In this document: positions 18,707-27,705 of the stretch, one piece after another
Layout: each line of letters begins with the position of its first letter
Position numbering within the stretch: the first letter of the stretch is position 1
NCBI GenBank assembly: GCA_947259995.1
Contig: CAMYOK010000002.1
Coordinates: forward strand, 598,881-662,880
Source: an uncultured Pseudomonadales bacterium
GTDB taxonomy: Bacteria > Pseudomonadota > Gammaproteobacteria > Pseudomonadales > Pseudohongiellaceae
DNA length: 64,000 bases
Direction of reading: 5' to 3'
The notes under the pieces: model-generated
The model's database searches: none
Told to the model about the DNA's origin: nothing
Seen by the model: the letters and a program-made list of their open reading frames with translations, nothing else
Program-made: the position numbers and the translations under genes

Positions 18707-20029
18707 ATGAAATTTAGAGCAATAACCAAAGAAATAGTGCTCGGCACGCAAAATGGAGTGATTAGCTTTATTGAACTCTTGCTTGTTACCGGCCTTGCAG
18801 TGCTAGCCTGGCGTTACCAAAGCACAGTCACCTATGAGTCCGCCACAGGCTATTTCTTTTGGCCAGCACTAGGCCCAGTCCTTCTTGCGTTACGCTATGG
18901 CTTTGGACGAGGGCTAATCGGCCTACTTTTGGCAATCATTTCGGTCCAGGGGCTAAACACTTTTTTGGGCGAGTCAATTGAGATAAGTATTGCAGTGATT
19001 CTAGGAGCCGCATTGTTGACCATGCTCACTGGAGAATTTCGTGATAGCTGGCACGTCGTCAATCAGCGTCTCACCTTAGACCAGGAGTTCACCAACAGCA
19101 GATTGGAAATGTTTACCCAAAGCTATCATTTGTTAAAAGTATCCCATGATCAGCTTGAACAGAGACAGGCTGGCCAGCAGATGAGTTTACGCACGGCTGT
19201 TCAGGAGATCGGCGAGCTCAGATCAAGCAATGACAAATTTTCGCTAGAAGTCGCGGAGAGAACACTCGCTGTTCTTAGTAAAGTGATAACTGTTTATCAG
19301 GCAGGGTTTTTCGAATACACAGTTGATGGCATCTCACCTGTCGCCCTCGCGCAGGTTGGCAACGAGACAGAGATTGTAGCGAATGACCCTATGCTGCGTG
19401 ATGCCATTGAAAATAAAATCACTGTTGGCGCTAAGGACTTATCCGAAACCGGTGATGCTACCAGCCCCTACCGTATCAACAAGCTAGCGTATCAACTGGT
19501 TGTGCCTTTGGTTGATGTGATGGGCAATATCAAAGCCATTATTGTCGCGCCACAAGTTCGATTCATTCAATTAACACAAGGTAATATTGCCATAGTTCAT
19601 TTGCTGGCTAGCTATATTGCTAATCTGGTATCTACTGAGGTTACGACTCCCAAGCTACAGCCAGGGCAGCGAGAATTATTTCTGCAGTACCTGTCCAGTC
19701 AGAATAACTACTTCAAGCATTTTAGACTAGACAGTTCATTGGTTGTGTTCTCAGACTTGAGTCAGGACCAGAGTGTTGACCTTGATCATATAGCTGATTT
19801 TGGTCGAGGCGCAGACACATACTGGCTAACTATGGATAAGAAAAAAAGAAAGGCTTTATTTGTATTAATGCCAATTACGAGCTCGCTTGAAGCAGAGCGC
19901 TATATCAATCGAATCAGCAAGATACTCGTACAAAAATCGGATATTTCGAACCATGATTTTGAAATAATTGGTCCGCTGTATATCAACAAACAGGGTGAAC
20001 AAATTCAAACCTTACTTAACGCATTTTGA
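18707..20029 (+). CDS. pelD: c-di-GMP receptor PelD
   Basis: A 440-residue inner-membrane protein that switches on Pel synthesis when c-di-GMP binds. It has hydrophobic segments in roughly residues 15-110, a coiled stretch, a GAF-like domain (about 175-310) and a degenerate GGDEF domain. The inhibitory-site motif RGAD gives R367 and D370, and R402 lies exactly 35 residues on. These are the residue types and even the numbers known to bind c-di-GMP in P. aeruginosa PelD. No GGDEF signature is present, so it is a receptor and not a cyclase. The ribosome-binding site is weak. The stop is eight bases before the pelE start chosen here. Confidence 0.94.
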   Translation: MKFRAITKEIVLGTQNGVISFIELLLVTGLAVLAWRYQSTVTYESATGYFFWPALGPVLLALRYGFGRGLIGLLLAIISVQGLNTFLGESIEISIAVILGAALLTMLTGEFRDSWHVVNQRLTLDQEFTNSRLEMFTQSYHLLKVSHDQLEQRQAGQQMSLRTAVQEIGELRSSNDKFSLEVAERTLAVLSKVITVYQAGFFEYTVDGISPVALAQVGNETEIVANDPMLRDAIENKITVGAKDLSETGDATSPYRINKLAYQLVVPLVDVMGNIKAIIVAPQVRFIQLTQGNIAIVHLLASYIANLVSTEVTTPKLQPGQRELFLQYLSSQNNYFKHFRLDSSLVVFSDLSQDQSVDLDHIADFGRGADTYWLTMDKKKRKALFVLMPITSSLEAERYINRISKILVQKSDISNHDFEIIGPLYINKQGEQIQTLLNAF

Positions 20030-20036
20030 GCCTTCA

Positions 20037-21017
20037 GTGAAGACCTTACTGATTCTGATTGCAGTGATCGCAGAGACTCTCAGTATCTATGGGCAGGCAA
20101 CTGGCATATGGTCGAACTGGACTTGGTATTGGTTGTTGCACGCCCTGGCGGCAGGCACCTACACCTGTGCCTGCTTAATGTTGCTGCCCGAAGAGTACAA
20201 GCGTCCTATCGCTCAATCTGTACTGTTTATTACTGTGATCGCCTTCGGCATTCCAGTGGCGGGCATGATCGGCTTAACCATGCTCTATGTTGTACTTGTC
20301 AACTGGCCTAAAAAATCAAACCCTATAATCTGGAGGAGAGCCGACCACATTGAGTTGCCAGCTGATACACAAGACATTTCAACCTCAATGTTTGGTGCCG
20401 GAGCACTGAAAGATATTTTACTCTATCACCCTGACCCAGAGCGCAGGCTCGACGCTGTCAAAGCCTGCCGCTATATCCCTAACCGTGAAGCCATCCCGTT
20501 GTTTCGGCTGGCAGTGACTGATAAAGAGGACGATATTCGACTATTTGCGTTCTCATGTATCGACAATATAGATAACAATCTAACTGAAAAAATAGGCAAT
20601 CTCAGGCTCAAACTTGAAAAGTCGGAATCTACATCAATGCTGATCCATTTAGGTGAACTTTATTGGGAGTTCTATTACTTAGGTCTCAGTGATGGCGCGA
20701 TCACCAAGACTTACCTCGATTTCGCCCAGATTTATTTTGAAAAAGCTGCCAATAAAGAGCCTCGAGGACAAGTTTATATCAAACTAGGCCGAGTCCATCT
20801 GGCACAGAATAATCTGCATGAAGCCGAAAAGTGTTTTCAACGCGCCATAGAGCTGGGCATTCTTGAGGAGAAGGTTTCCCTGTATCTTGCAGAGATAGCA
20901 TTTCGAAGAAAGGAGTATTTCAGGATTGCGCAACTTTTGCGCGTCATTGACGAAAACCTCGATGGCGAACACAGTGAAGAGATACAGGAGTACTGGTGTG
21001 AGCAGCCATCAAAGTGA
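20037..21017 (+). CDS. pelE: Pel inner-membrane TPR protein PelE
   Basis: I place the start at GTG 20037 (VKTLLILIAVIAE). This gives 326 residues, close to the ~329 of P. aeruginosa PelE, and lies just behind the pelD stop; a longer frame from 19968 would overlap pelD and has no family match in its extra residues. Two or three transmembrane helices occupy the first ~85 residues. The cytoplasmic remainder includes HEAT-like (DAVKACRYIPNREAIPLFRLA) and TPR-like helices (YIKLGRVHLAQNNLHEAEKCFQRAIELG). It belongs to the PelDEFG synthase complex. Its 3' end overlaps the pelF start. Confidence 0.88.
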   Translation: MKTLLILIAVIAETLSIYGQATGIWSNWTWYWLLHALAAGTYTCACLMLLPEEYKRPIAQSVLFITVIAFGIPVAGMIGLTMLYVVLVNWPKKSNPIIWRRADHIELPADTQDISTSMFGAGALKDILLYHPDPERRLDAVKACRYIPNREAIPLFRLAVTDKEDDIRLFAFSCIDNIDNNLTEKIGNLRLKLEKSESTSMLIHLGELYWEFYYLGLSDGAITKTYLDFAQIYFEKAANKEPRGQVYIKLGRVHLAQNNLHEAEKCFQRAIELGILEEKVSLYLAEIAFRRKEYFRIAQLLRVIDENLDGEHSEEIQEYWCEQPSK

Positions 21018-22509
21018 TATTTGTATGATGCTTGAAGGCACGTATCCCTATGTGCGAGGGGGTGTTTCTAGTTGGGTACATCAGCTCATTCAAGGCATGC
21101 CGCATCTTAGGTTTTATCTAGTATTCATTGGCGGTACACGTGATGCATTCGGCGACCCTTACTATGAACTCCCGAGCAATGTAGTAGGCATAGAGACACA
21201 TTATATTATGGAGCCAGAAGCCTCCATGAGACCGAGTGTGCGCAAGGTGAAACATGAGACAATTTCCCAGTGGTATGGTGTGTTAGCGCATTTTTTCGAT
21301 TCCAACGAACCTCTCTCTGAAAAAGATCTGGATTTCGTTTTGGCCGACCTTGCCAAAACAAACGGATTCAGCCGAAAAGACTTTTTATTTAGCGAGCAAT
21401 CATGGCAAGTATTGATCCAACTCTATGATGAGTATGCGTCGAATCAGTCGTTCATTGATTTTTTCTGGACCTTTAGAAATATTTACAGCCCGTTATTCAA
21501 ACTGGTGGAAATTGCCCGAGAGATTCCCGCAACACGAGTAGTACATAGCATATCTACAGGCTTTGCCGGTTTTCTGGGTGCTTTAACGAAGCACCACCAG
21601 AAAATTCCTTACTTGTTAAGTGAGCACGGCATTTATACCAAAGAACGAAAAATCGACTTGAGCCAAGCAGAATGGATCAAAGAACGGCACAACCCCCTCG
21701 ACAACAGCATGCACCGCAGCAACGAGCAAACCAGGTTAATGTGGATTACTTTTTTTGAACAACTCGGCCAAACTAGCTATGCATCTGCTGAGAGAATTAC
21801 AGCACTGTACGAGGGCAACCGACTCAGACAAGTCAAAGATGGTGCACCGGCCGAGCGCACACTAGTGATTGTCAACGGCATCAAACTTAGCAGATTCAAT
21901 GATGCCTATAAATTAAGACCCAACACCCCACCCAAAATAGCAGCTCTAGTTGGCCGTGTTGTTCCAATCAAAGACATTAAGACATTTATTCGCGCAATTG
22001 CAGTGTGTTGTAGCGAAGATCCTGAGATTCAAGGATGGATAGTCGGCCCCACTGAAGAAGATAAAGAATATTTTCACGAATGCGAGATGCTGGTTAAAAG
22101 CCTCAATATGGAGAACAACATCCAGTTCCTTGGCATGTGTAATGTTGTTGAGATTTTTCCTCAAATAGGGGTATCGGTTCTATCATCTATCAGCGAAGCG
22201 CAACCACTTGTCCTACTGGAAGCAATGGCCTGCGGCATACCTTGCATCGCCACTAATGTCGGTGCCAGTGCAGAGATTATTCATGGCATGACGGAAGAAG
22301 ACCGTGAACTAGGCTCGTGCGGATGGATTACCGACATCGCATCACCTGATAAAATCGCTGATGCCGTCAAACAAACATTTCATCCAAACACCGCATGGGA
22401 AAAGCTGGGTGATAATGGGCGAGCGCGCGTTATAAAATATTATCAGGAAGAAACGATGTTTGAGCAATTCGGAGCACAATATAAGGAGTTAATCTCGTGG
22501 CAGGGATAG
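20998..22509 (+). CDS. pelF: Pel glycosyltransferase PelF
   Basis: A cytoplasmic GT4-family transferase that polymerises the Pel chain from UDP-sugars. The start is GTG at 20998, with AGGAG seven bases before it. It gives 503 residues (P. aeruginosa about 507) and places the conserved ICMMLEGTYPYVRGGVSSWV at the N-terminus; the upstream ATG in this frame lies inside pelE. The EX7E motif of GT4 retaining enzymes is present (E-AQPLVLL-E), with VGRVVPIKDI and GIPCIATNVG typical of the nucleotide-binding half. It overlaps pelE by 20 bases and pelG by 13, showing tight coupling. Confidence 0.94.
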   Translation: MSSHQSDICMMLEGTYPYVRGGVSSWVHQLIQGMPHLRFYLVFIGGTRDAFGDPYYELPSNVVGIETHYIMEPEASMRPSVRKVKHETISQWYGVLAHFFDSNEPLSEKDLDFVLADLAKTNGFSRKDFLFSEQSWQVLIQLYDEYASNQSFIDFFWTFRNIYSPLFKLVEIAREIPATRVVHSISTGFAGFLGALTKHHQKIPYLLSEHGIYTKERKIDLSQAEWIKERHNPLDNSMHRSNEQTRLMWITFFEQLGQTSYASAERITALYEGNRLRQVKDGAPAERTLVIVNGIKLSRFNDAYKLRPNTPPKIAALVGRVVPIKDIKTFIRAIAVCCSEDPEIQGWIVGPTEEDKEYFHECEMLVKSLNMENNIQFLGMCNVVEIFPQIGVSVLSSISEAQPLVLLEAMACGIPCIATNVGASAEIIHGMTEEDRELGSCGWITDIASPDKIADAVKQTFHPNTAWEKLGDNGRARVIKYYQEETMFEQFGAQYKELISWQG

Positions 22510-23867
22510 GATTTGAGCTACGAAAAATTCTGAAGAAAAACACCCTCTTCTCTTACCTAGAAGCCTATGGTCTTGCTGCGATCATTGGTTCTGGGCCCTG
22601 GGCTTTGTCTATTCTTGCCTTACTTCTGATTGGCATCATAAGCATCGGTCGAATATTTCCAACAGATCTGATTATTCAGTTCCTTGTCATGGTGACCTAC
22701 CTGATGGCTGCCTCTCTCATTCTAAGCGGCTTCTTCCAGCTAATGCTGACTCGCTTCATTTCAGACATGATTTTTCAGAAGGCAGAAATTGACATCGTAC
22801 CCAACCTCGTAGGCTGCATGCTAGTGATGTCTTTATCGACTTTTACTGCTGGCTTTCTTATCAGCATTGCAACCGAACTGGACAGGAGCGTTGAGATCAC
22901 CATGGTCAGCGGACTTGTGGTGCTGAGTAATTTATGGATAGTTATTGTATTCCTGAGCGGAATGAAGCAGTACTACAAGATCATGTTAACTCTTGCTGCC
23001 GGCTATACCCTCATGGTGTGTGCCTCGCTGCTATTCCCAAGCAATGGGCTGTTAGGTCTATTGCTGATATTTGTTGGTTCACAAGCCATTATTGCTTTTA
23101 CATTGCTTATATTTGTATTCAGAGAATTTAAGTTCAAAAGACTTGTACTGTTCGGATTTCTGAACAGGAAAAAAGCCTTTTACTCGCTTGCATTCTGTGG
23201 CCTTTTTTATAATCTTGGCGTGTGGGTAGACAAGTTCGTTTTCTGGTTCCATTCCGATGTCTCGTTTAACGTGATCTCTATCTTTCGAGCTTCTTACATC
23301 TACGATCTACCCATTTTTATTGCCTACCTAGCAATCATCCCCGGCATGGCCGTTTTTCTACTTCACATGGAAACCGATTTCGCTGAATCAAACGGGAAAT
23401 TTTACGATGCTGTACGCACGGGGAGCTCACTCGATAATATATTCATGCACAAAGACAAGATGGTGGTCGATGCGAGAAACAGTCTCTATCAAATTTTCAA
23501 GGTTCAGGGCATTACACTTGCGCTACTGCTACTTTGGAGCGACGAGATACTAGTGGTTCTAGGTATAGATCTGGCATACCTGCATCTACTTTACGTTGAC
23601 CTGGTCGGCGTTTCCTTGCAGGTCCTGTTAATGGCACTTCTAAATGTATTATTTTACCTTGATAAACGCTATTTCTCGTTATTCCTAATTTCCATGATGA
23701 TGATAATGAATTTCGGATTGAGCTGGTTATCGGTGCAATTGGGACCTCAGTTTTATGGCTATGGATTTGCCGTCTCCATGCTGGTATCAACACTAATCGG
23801 TATTGCTTTTTTGAATAGAAAATTTGCCCAGCTAGAGTACGAAACTTTCATGCTACAGCGCTCATAA
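22497..23867 (+). CDS. pelG: Pel inner-membrane transporter PelG
   Basis: A 456-residue polytopic protein, identical in length to P. aeruginosa PelG, with about twelve hydrophobic helices and the conserved start [12 protein letters not shown]. It is related to MOP-superfamily flippases and forms the membrane channel of the synthase with PelD and PelE. The start is GTG at 22497, eight bases after AAGGAG and inside the end of pel[10 protein letters not shown] and [16 protein letters not shown] are typical of the family. Confidence 0.93.
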   Translation: MAGIGFELRKILKKNTLFSYLEAYGLAAIIGSGPWALSILALLLIGIISIGRIFPTDLIIQFLVMVTYLMAASLILSGFFQLMLTRFISDMIFQKAEIDIVPNLVGCMLVMSLSTFTAGFLISIATELDRSVEITMVSGLVVLSNLWIVIVFLSGMKQYYKIMLTLAAGYTLMVCASLLFPSNGLLGLLLIFVGSQAIIAFTLLIFVFREFKFKRLVLFGFLNRKKAFYSLAFCGLFYNLGVWVDKFVFWFHSDVSFNVISIFRASYIYDLPIFIAYLAIIPGMAVFLLHMETDFAESNGKFYDAVRTGSSLDNIFMHKDKMVVDARNSLYQIFKVQGITLALLLLWSDEILVVLGIDLAYLHLLYVDLVGVSLQVLLMALLNVLFYLDKRYFSLFLISMMMIMNFGLSWLSVQLGPQFYGYGFAVSMLVSTLIGIAFLNRKFAQLEYETFMLQRS

Positions 23868-23877
23868 AGGAAATATT

Positions 23878-24885
23878 ATGATACTAGTTACAGGTGGGGC
23901 CGGATATATCGGATCACATACCGTTGTCGAGCTTCTTGAGGAAGAAAGCGCGGTTATTGTCTATGACAACATGTCCAATAGCTCGGAAAAGAGTTTGGAG
24001 CGAGTTACCGAGATTACGGGTAAGAATGTTCCTTTTGTGTTGGGCGATGTACTGGATGAAAAGAAATTATCGTCTGTCTTTTCTGAGTTCAATATTACAG
24101 CCGTTATTCATTTTGCAGGCCTGAAGGAAATTGCAGAGAGTGTAGTCAACCCACTGCGCTATTATGAGAACAATGTTTATGGCACACAGGTTCTACTTCG
24201 TGTCATGGCAGCCCATAATGTAAAGCGCTTGATTTTCTCCTCGTCGGCCACCGTCTATGGCGACCCTGCAGAAACGCCAATTCGTGAAGATTTCCCCACG
24301 GGGGCTACGACTAATGCTTATGGCACCAGTAAGTATATGGTCGAAAGAATCCTTGCGGATGTCTGCCGATCAGACGCTTCTTGGTCAATCATCTCTTTAC
24401 GTTATTTTAATCCTGTCGGCGCGCATTCATCGGGGCTTATTGGCGAGAACCCCAGCAAAGTACCCGCGAATCTTTTACCCTATATCACTCAGGTCGCGGT
24501 TGGGCGCCTGAAAGAGTTAAAAGTATTTGGCAATGATTATCCGACGCATGATGGCACTGGAGTCAGAGACTACATACATGTGGTAGATCTAGCTTTAGGG
24601 CATTTAAAAGCCCTAAATCAGATGAGCAGCACAACGGGATATCAAGTATTTAATCTTGGCACGGGAGAAAAGTATTCAGTGCTAGATATGATAAAAGCGT
24701 TTGAAAAAGCAAGCGGTAAAACTATTCCCTATCGAATCGAAGCTAGAAGACCTGGGGACATAGCTGAGTGTTATGCAGACCCCGCTCTTGCAAAGAAAGT
24801 CCTCGGCTGGTCGGCGCAACGCGGTATCGACGCCATGATGAAAGATGCTTGGAATTGGCAAAGTCGCAATCCAAACGGCTTTTAG
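23878..24885 (+). CDS. galE: UDP-hexose 4-epimerase, PelX-like (predicted UDP-GlcNAc/UDP-GalNAc activity)
   Basis: A 335-residue short-chain dehydrogenase-fold epimerase, close to GalE over its whole length. The Rossmann motif is [10 protein letters not shown], the catalytic residues are S123 (SSSATVYG), Y148 and K152 (YGTSK), and the substrate region is RYFNPVGAH. The gatekeeper position that is Tyr299 in E. coli GalE is Cys298 here (AECYAD), as in the human enzyme that also accepts N-acetylated sugars. It starts 10 bases after pelG behind AAAGGA, so it belongs to the pel operon. I infer that it supplies UDP-GalNAc for Pel, like PelX of other pel clusters. No clear terminator follows. Confidence 0.92.
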   Translation: MILVTGGAGYIGSHTVVELLEEESAVIVYDNMSNSSEKSLERVTEITGKNVPFVLGDVLDEKKLSSVFSEFNITAVIHFAGLKEIAESVVNPLRYYENNVYGTQVLLRVMAAHNVKRLIFSSSATVYGDPAETPIREDFPTGATTNAYGTSKYMVERILADVCRSDASWSIISLRYFNPVGAHSSGLIGENPSKVPANLLPYITQVAVGRLKELKVFGNDYPTHDGTGVRDYIHVVDLALGHLKALNQMSSTTGYQVFNLGTGEKYSVLDMIKAFEKASGKTIPYRIEARRPGDIAECYADPALAKKVLGWSAQRGIDAMMKDAWNWQSRNPNGF

Positions 24886-24937
24886 ACACTATCATTTCTC
24901 AGTAGATTGTAAAGGGTCTCTCAACACTAAACTTCAA

Positions 24938-24951
24938 CACTTCCTTCGCTT
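24938..24951 (+). repeat. Candidate right attachment repeat after the pel operon
   Basis: An exact second copy of the 14-base CACTTCCTTCGCTT found at the tRNA CCA end (11285-11298), in the same orientation and 52 bases after galE. The next bases (GATCACTAG) also resemble the tRNA-side flank when gaps are allowed. The surrounding 169-base gap contains no gene. Confidence 0.45.
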
Positions 24952-25054
24952 GATCACTAGCCTTCTCCTACCCTCCCGCTGATATTCATAAATATTCTAG
25001 TTGTATTCCTCGTATTCACAGCCTAAGTTCTAGTCAAACACAGCGGAGTTAGTA

Positions 25055-25660
25055 ATGAGATTTGGTGACTTTATAAAAGCAAGGCGCAATGAGTTAGCTT
25101 GGACCCAACCTGAGGCGGCAACCCGTATTGAGATAGAACAGTCCTATTTGTCCAAGTTAGAAAATGGACACTCTATCCCTTCAGATGATGTTTTTGCTCG
25201 ACTATGCCAGGTGTACGAGATCGAGATACCACAGCTTTATCAGCAACTGGATAGTGCCGGGCTTGAAAGCTTGATGGCAATAGAGCAGATCCGCACAATT
25301 GCCGCTGTGAAACACTCATCAAAGCACTCTGAGGCCGCGCGCTACAGGCTATTGGGCGTTATAGCTTTTGGCCTTGGCGGGATGCTGCTGGGGATAGCGC
25401 AGGTTGCTCCATTTGAGGAGAACCACTATATCTACCAAACAGGCGAATTCGGGAGCAGTACTGCAGAACAACGGTCACAACCCGATTTTCGTGGGCCAGT
25501 TTTTGTCGAGAGCACTGACGGTGAAGAGAAGACCTGGCAATTAATCGGCGGCGAGCTAGTAGCCCAAAATGCATGGGCACGTTGGTTGATGGTGCCAGGC
25601 TTAGGGCTGCTATTCGGCGGTGCTGCAAGCTTTGCAAATGGCTGGAGACGACGACAATGA
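25055..25660 (+). CDS. Membrane-bound XRE-family transcriptional regulator
   Basis: A 201-residue protein with a Cro/CI-type helix-turn-helix at residues 5-60 (LAWTQPEAATRIEIEQSYLSKLENG). A first transmembrane helix lies near residues 97-117 (RLLGVIAFGLGGMLLGIAQ), followed by a periplasmic loop of about 55 residues and a second helix near 175-195. The layout suggests a regulator that senses a periplasmic or membrane signal directly. GGAG precedes the ATG. Its stop overlaps the start of the following beta-lactamase-fold gene (ATGA), so the two are coexpressed and likely functionally linked. The ligand is unknown. Confidence 0.8.
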   Translation: MRFGDFIKARRNELAWTQPEAATRIEIEQSYLSKLENGHSIPSDDVFARLCQVYEIEIPQLYQQLDSAGLESLMAIEQIRTIAAVKHSSKHSEAARYRLLGVIAFGLGGMLLGIAQVAPFEENHYIYQTGEFGSSTAEQRSQPDFRGPVFVESTDGEEKTWQLIGGELVAQNAWARWLMVPGLGLLFGGAASFANGWRRRQ

Positions 25661-26865
25661 GCATAACCCTTAGGTCAAATTTTCTTGCAACCTCACTGAT
25701 GCTTGCGACCTTTTCAACGTGGTCACCGGTCACAGCAGCCTCTGAAAGCGGCCGCACTAATGACTCCGCAATGCGTGGCGCAGCGCTAGATAGTTATGTC
25801 GAAAAACTCATGGCTCGCGAGAACGTAAAAGGCTTCGCGCTAGCTGTGATCGAGGATGATCAGATCACGCATCTTGAAAGCTATGGCTACCGGAATGTCG
25901 AGCAATCCTTGTCGCTTGAAACTGACACCATCATGTATGGTGCCTCCCTTACCAAGGCCGCATTCTCTTATATGGTTCTGCAATTGGTCGATGAAGGCGT
26001 CATCGAGCTTGACCAGTCTATCGCCGATTTATTGCCAAAACCGTTGCCGCAATACCCGGACTGGGCAAGCCTAGAAGGGGACGATGAGTGGCGATTGCTT
26101 ACGCCACGGATAATTTTATCCCACTCTAGCGGCCTTCATAATCTGCGCTTTCTAGAGCCAGATAGTGATCTGAAGTTTCATTTTATGCCTGGAAGCGAAT
26201 ACGCTTATTCGGGTGAAGGGTTCTATCTTCTGCAGACCGTGCTTGAAGAGGGCCTGGGGCTCAATGTCAAAGCCGAGATGCAGCGGCGTATCTTTGACAG
26301 TTTTACTATGCCTGATACAGATATGCAGTGGCGGCCCGAATGGGCTGATAATTTGGCAGATGGTTACGCGATGGATAATAGCTACGAACCCCATGACGAG
26401 CGTAGCTACGTCAGTGCGGCAGGGTCCATGGATACTACCATCGCGGACCAGGCGGCTATGTGGCAAGGCATGATGGCAGGAAAAGGCCTGTCGCGCGAAA
26501 TGCGCAGCGAGTGGACGCACAGCCAACTCGCCATCAACACCGCTCAAAAATTCCCAACCATTGAACTGCATTCAACACGAGATCCGCGCGGGCCGGACAT
26601 TAGCCTATCCGCAGGTATAGGTGTTGAAACGTGGCAAGGACCCGACGGCCGAGCTTTTGCAAAAGGCGGGCACAATGATTGGACTGGCAATCTGGTAATC
26701 TGTCAGGAAGAACACAATCGTTGTATTGTCATGTTGGCAAACAGTGTTCGAGCGGAAATCATTTTCCCTGAGATTACAAAAGCTGTATTCGGCGATGTCG
26801 GCTACCCATGGTGGTGGACCTATCCGAACTTGCACGGCACACCTATTGAGCTACCAGTTAAGTAG
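25657..26865 (+). CDS. Secreted serine hydrolase of the class C beta-lactamase / DD-peptidase fold
   Basis: The ATG at 25657 overlaps the stop of the XRE gene and gives 402 residues with a signal peptide (LATSLMLATFSTWSPVTA); an earlier start would lie inside the upstream gene. The SxxK motif is S97-L-T-K100 (YGASLTK), and LSHSSGLHN follows. A YSG sequence (YAYSGEGF) stands where class C enzymes have YxN, so a true beta-lactamase activity is doubtful. GGHNDWTGN near the C-terminus may provide the third-box HxG element. It could be an esterase, a D-amino-peptidase or a carboxypeptidase. Coupling to a membrane regulator hints at an envelope-stress role. Confidence 0.78.
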   Translation: MSITLRSNFLATSLMLATFSTWSPVTAASESGRTNDSAMRGAALDSYVEKLMARENVKGFALAVIEDDQITHLESYGYRNVEQSLSLETDTIMYGASLTKAAFSYMVLQLVDEGVIELDQSIADLLPKPLPQYPDWASLEGDDEWRLLTPRIILSHSSGLHNLRFLEPDSDLKFHFMPGSEYAYSGEGFYLLQTVLEEGLGLNVKAEMQRRIFDSFTMPDTDMQWRPEWADNLADGYAMDNSYEPHDERSYVSAAGSMDTTIADQAAMWQGMMAGKGLSREMRSEWTHSQLAINTAQKFPTIELHSTRDPRGPDISLSAGIGVETWQGPDGRAFAKGGHNDWTGNLVICQEEHNRCIVMLANSVRAEIIFPEITKAVFGDVGYPWWWTYPNLHGTPIELPVK

Positions 26866-26980
26866 ACAAGTTTTTCTCAGATCAGGCGTTAACTAGGCAG
26901 TACCTGCAGGAATAGTAATCAGAGCGCGATGGAGATATATTGGTGCTAAGTCAGTGATACATCACAGATAGGAGGGCATC

Positions 26981-27613
26981 ATGACAACAAGGTTTTCGAT
27001 GCGCGTCTTGGCCCTTTTCAGCGCCATGGCTAGCATGTTGGTCAGTGCTTCAACACACGCGCAGCCTGCCGCTCCTCTTACTATTATTGATGGTGATTAT
27101 GCTGAGCAATGCTCCATGGCGGCGCGCAATCCGCAAGGGGCGTCCGGGGTTATATTCACCGGATCGCGAGCGAGCATTTCGCCCATAAGGATATGTACGC
27201 TAGCAATACAGCAGGGTAGTGAAGCAGCGAATCGGGCCGCGAGCTATAACAATCGCGGTGTACTGCACTTTGCGGCGGCCAACTTTGATGATGCAATGGC
27301 CGATTTCACCGAGGCCGTGCATCTGAAGGACACGCTGACCTTCGCGCACATCAATCGGGGCAATATCTTTAACCTGCGTGAACAGTGGGCGCAGGCCATC
27401 AGCGCCTTCGATCGTGCTATTGAACTAGGTGTTCAGTCCAGTGAGGAACGTGAGGTACGTGAATTGGCGAGGGCTCATTTCAACAGGGGTATCGCCCACG
27501 AAAACCTGGAACAGCTTCGCGAAGCCTATCTCGATTACCTCAAAGCATCGGAACTGGCACCCGAATGGGAGGAGCCGCGCCGGGAGTTGGAGCGCTTCGA
27601 AGTTGTCAGGTGA
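26981..27613 (+). CDS. Exported TPR-repeat protein
   Basis: A 210-residue protein with a signal peptide (LALFSAMASMLVSASTHAQP) and a strong GGAGG site. After about 55 residues containing two cysteines come at least three tetratricopeptide repeats (SYNNRGVLHFAAANFDDAMADFTEA, AHINRGNIFNLREQWAQAISAF, AHFNRGIAHENLEQLREAYLDY). TPRs are protein-binding scaffolds; the partner is unknown. It stands alone between the hydrolase and the M24 peptidase. Confidence 0.8.
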   Translation: MTTRFSMRVLALFSAMASMLVSASTHAQPAAPLTIIDGDYAEQCSMAARNPQGASGVIFTGSRASISPIRICTLAIQQGSEAANRAASYNNRGVLHFAAANFDDAMADFTEAVHLKDTLTFAHINRGNIFNLREQWAQAISAFDRAIELGVQSSEEREVRELARAHFNRGIAHENLEQLREAYLDYLKASELAPEWEEPRRELERFEVVR

Positions 27614-27705
27614 TGAATCGTGGATACTGACAAGTTAACTCTCCAAGACTCTACCTTTTCCTTCTCTATAAACCCCTAGTGTCATCTACAAAAACGGGAT
27701 TTTTA

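Noticed and set aside
18707-20029. PelD as an active diguanylate cyclase
   Set aside because: No GGDEF-like signature is present; only the inhibitory-site RxxD is kept, which fits a receptor.
20926-20997. Longer pelF start from ATG 20926
   Set aside because: Would lie deep inside pelE with no ribosome-binding site; GTG 20998 has AGGAG and matches the family N-terminus and length.
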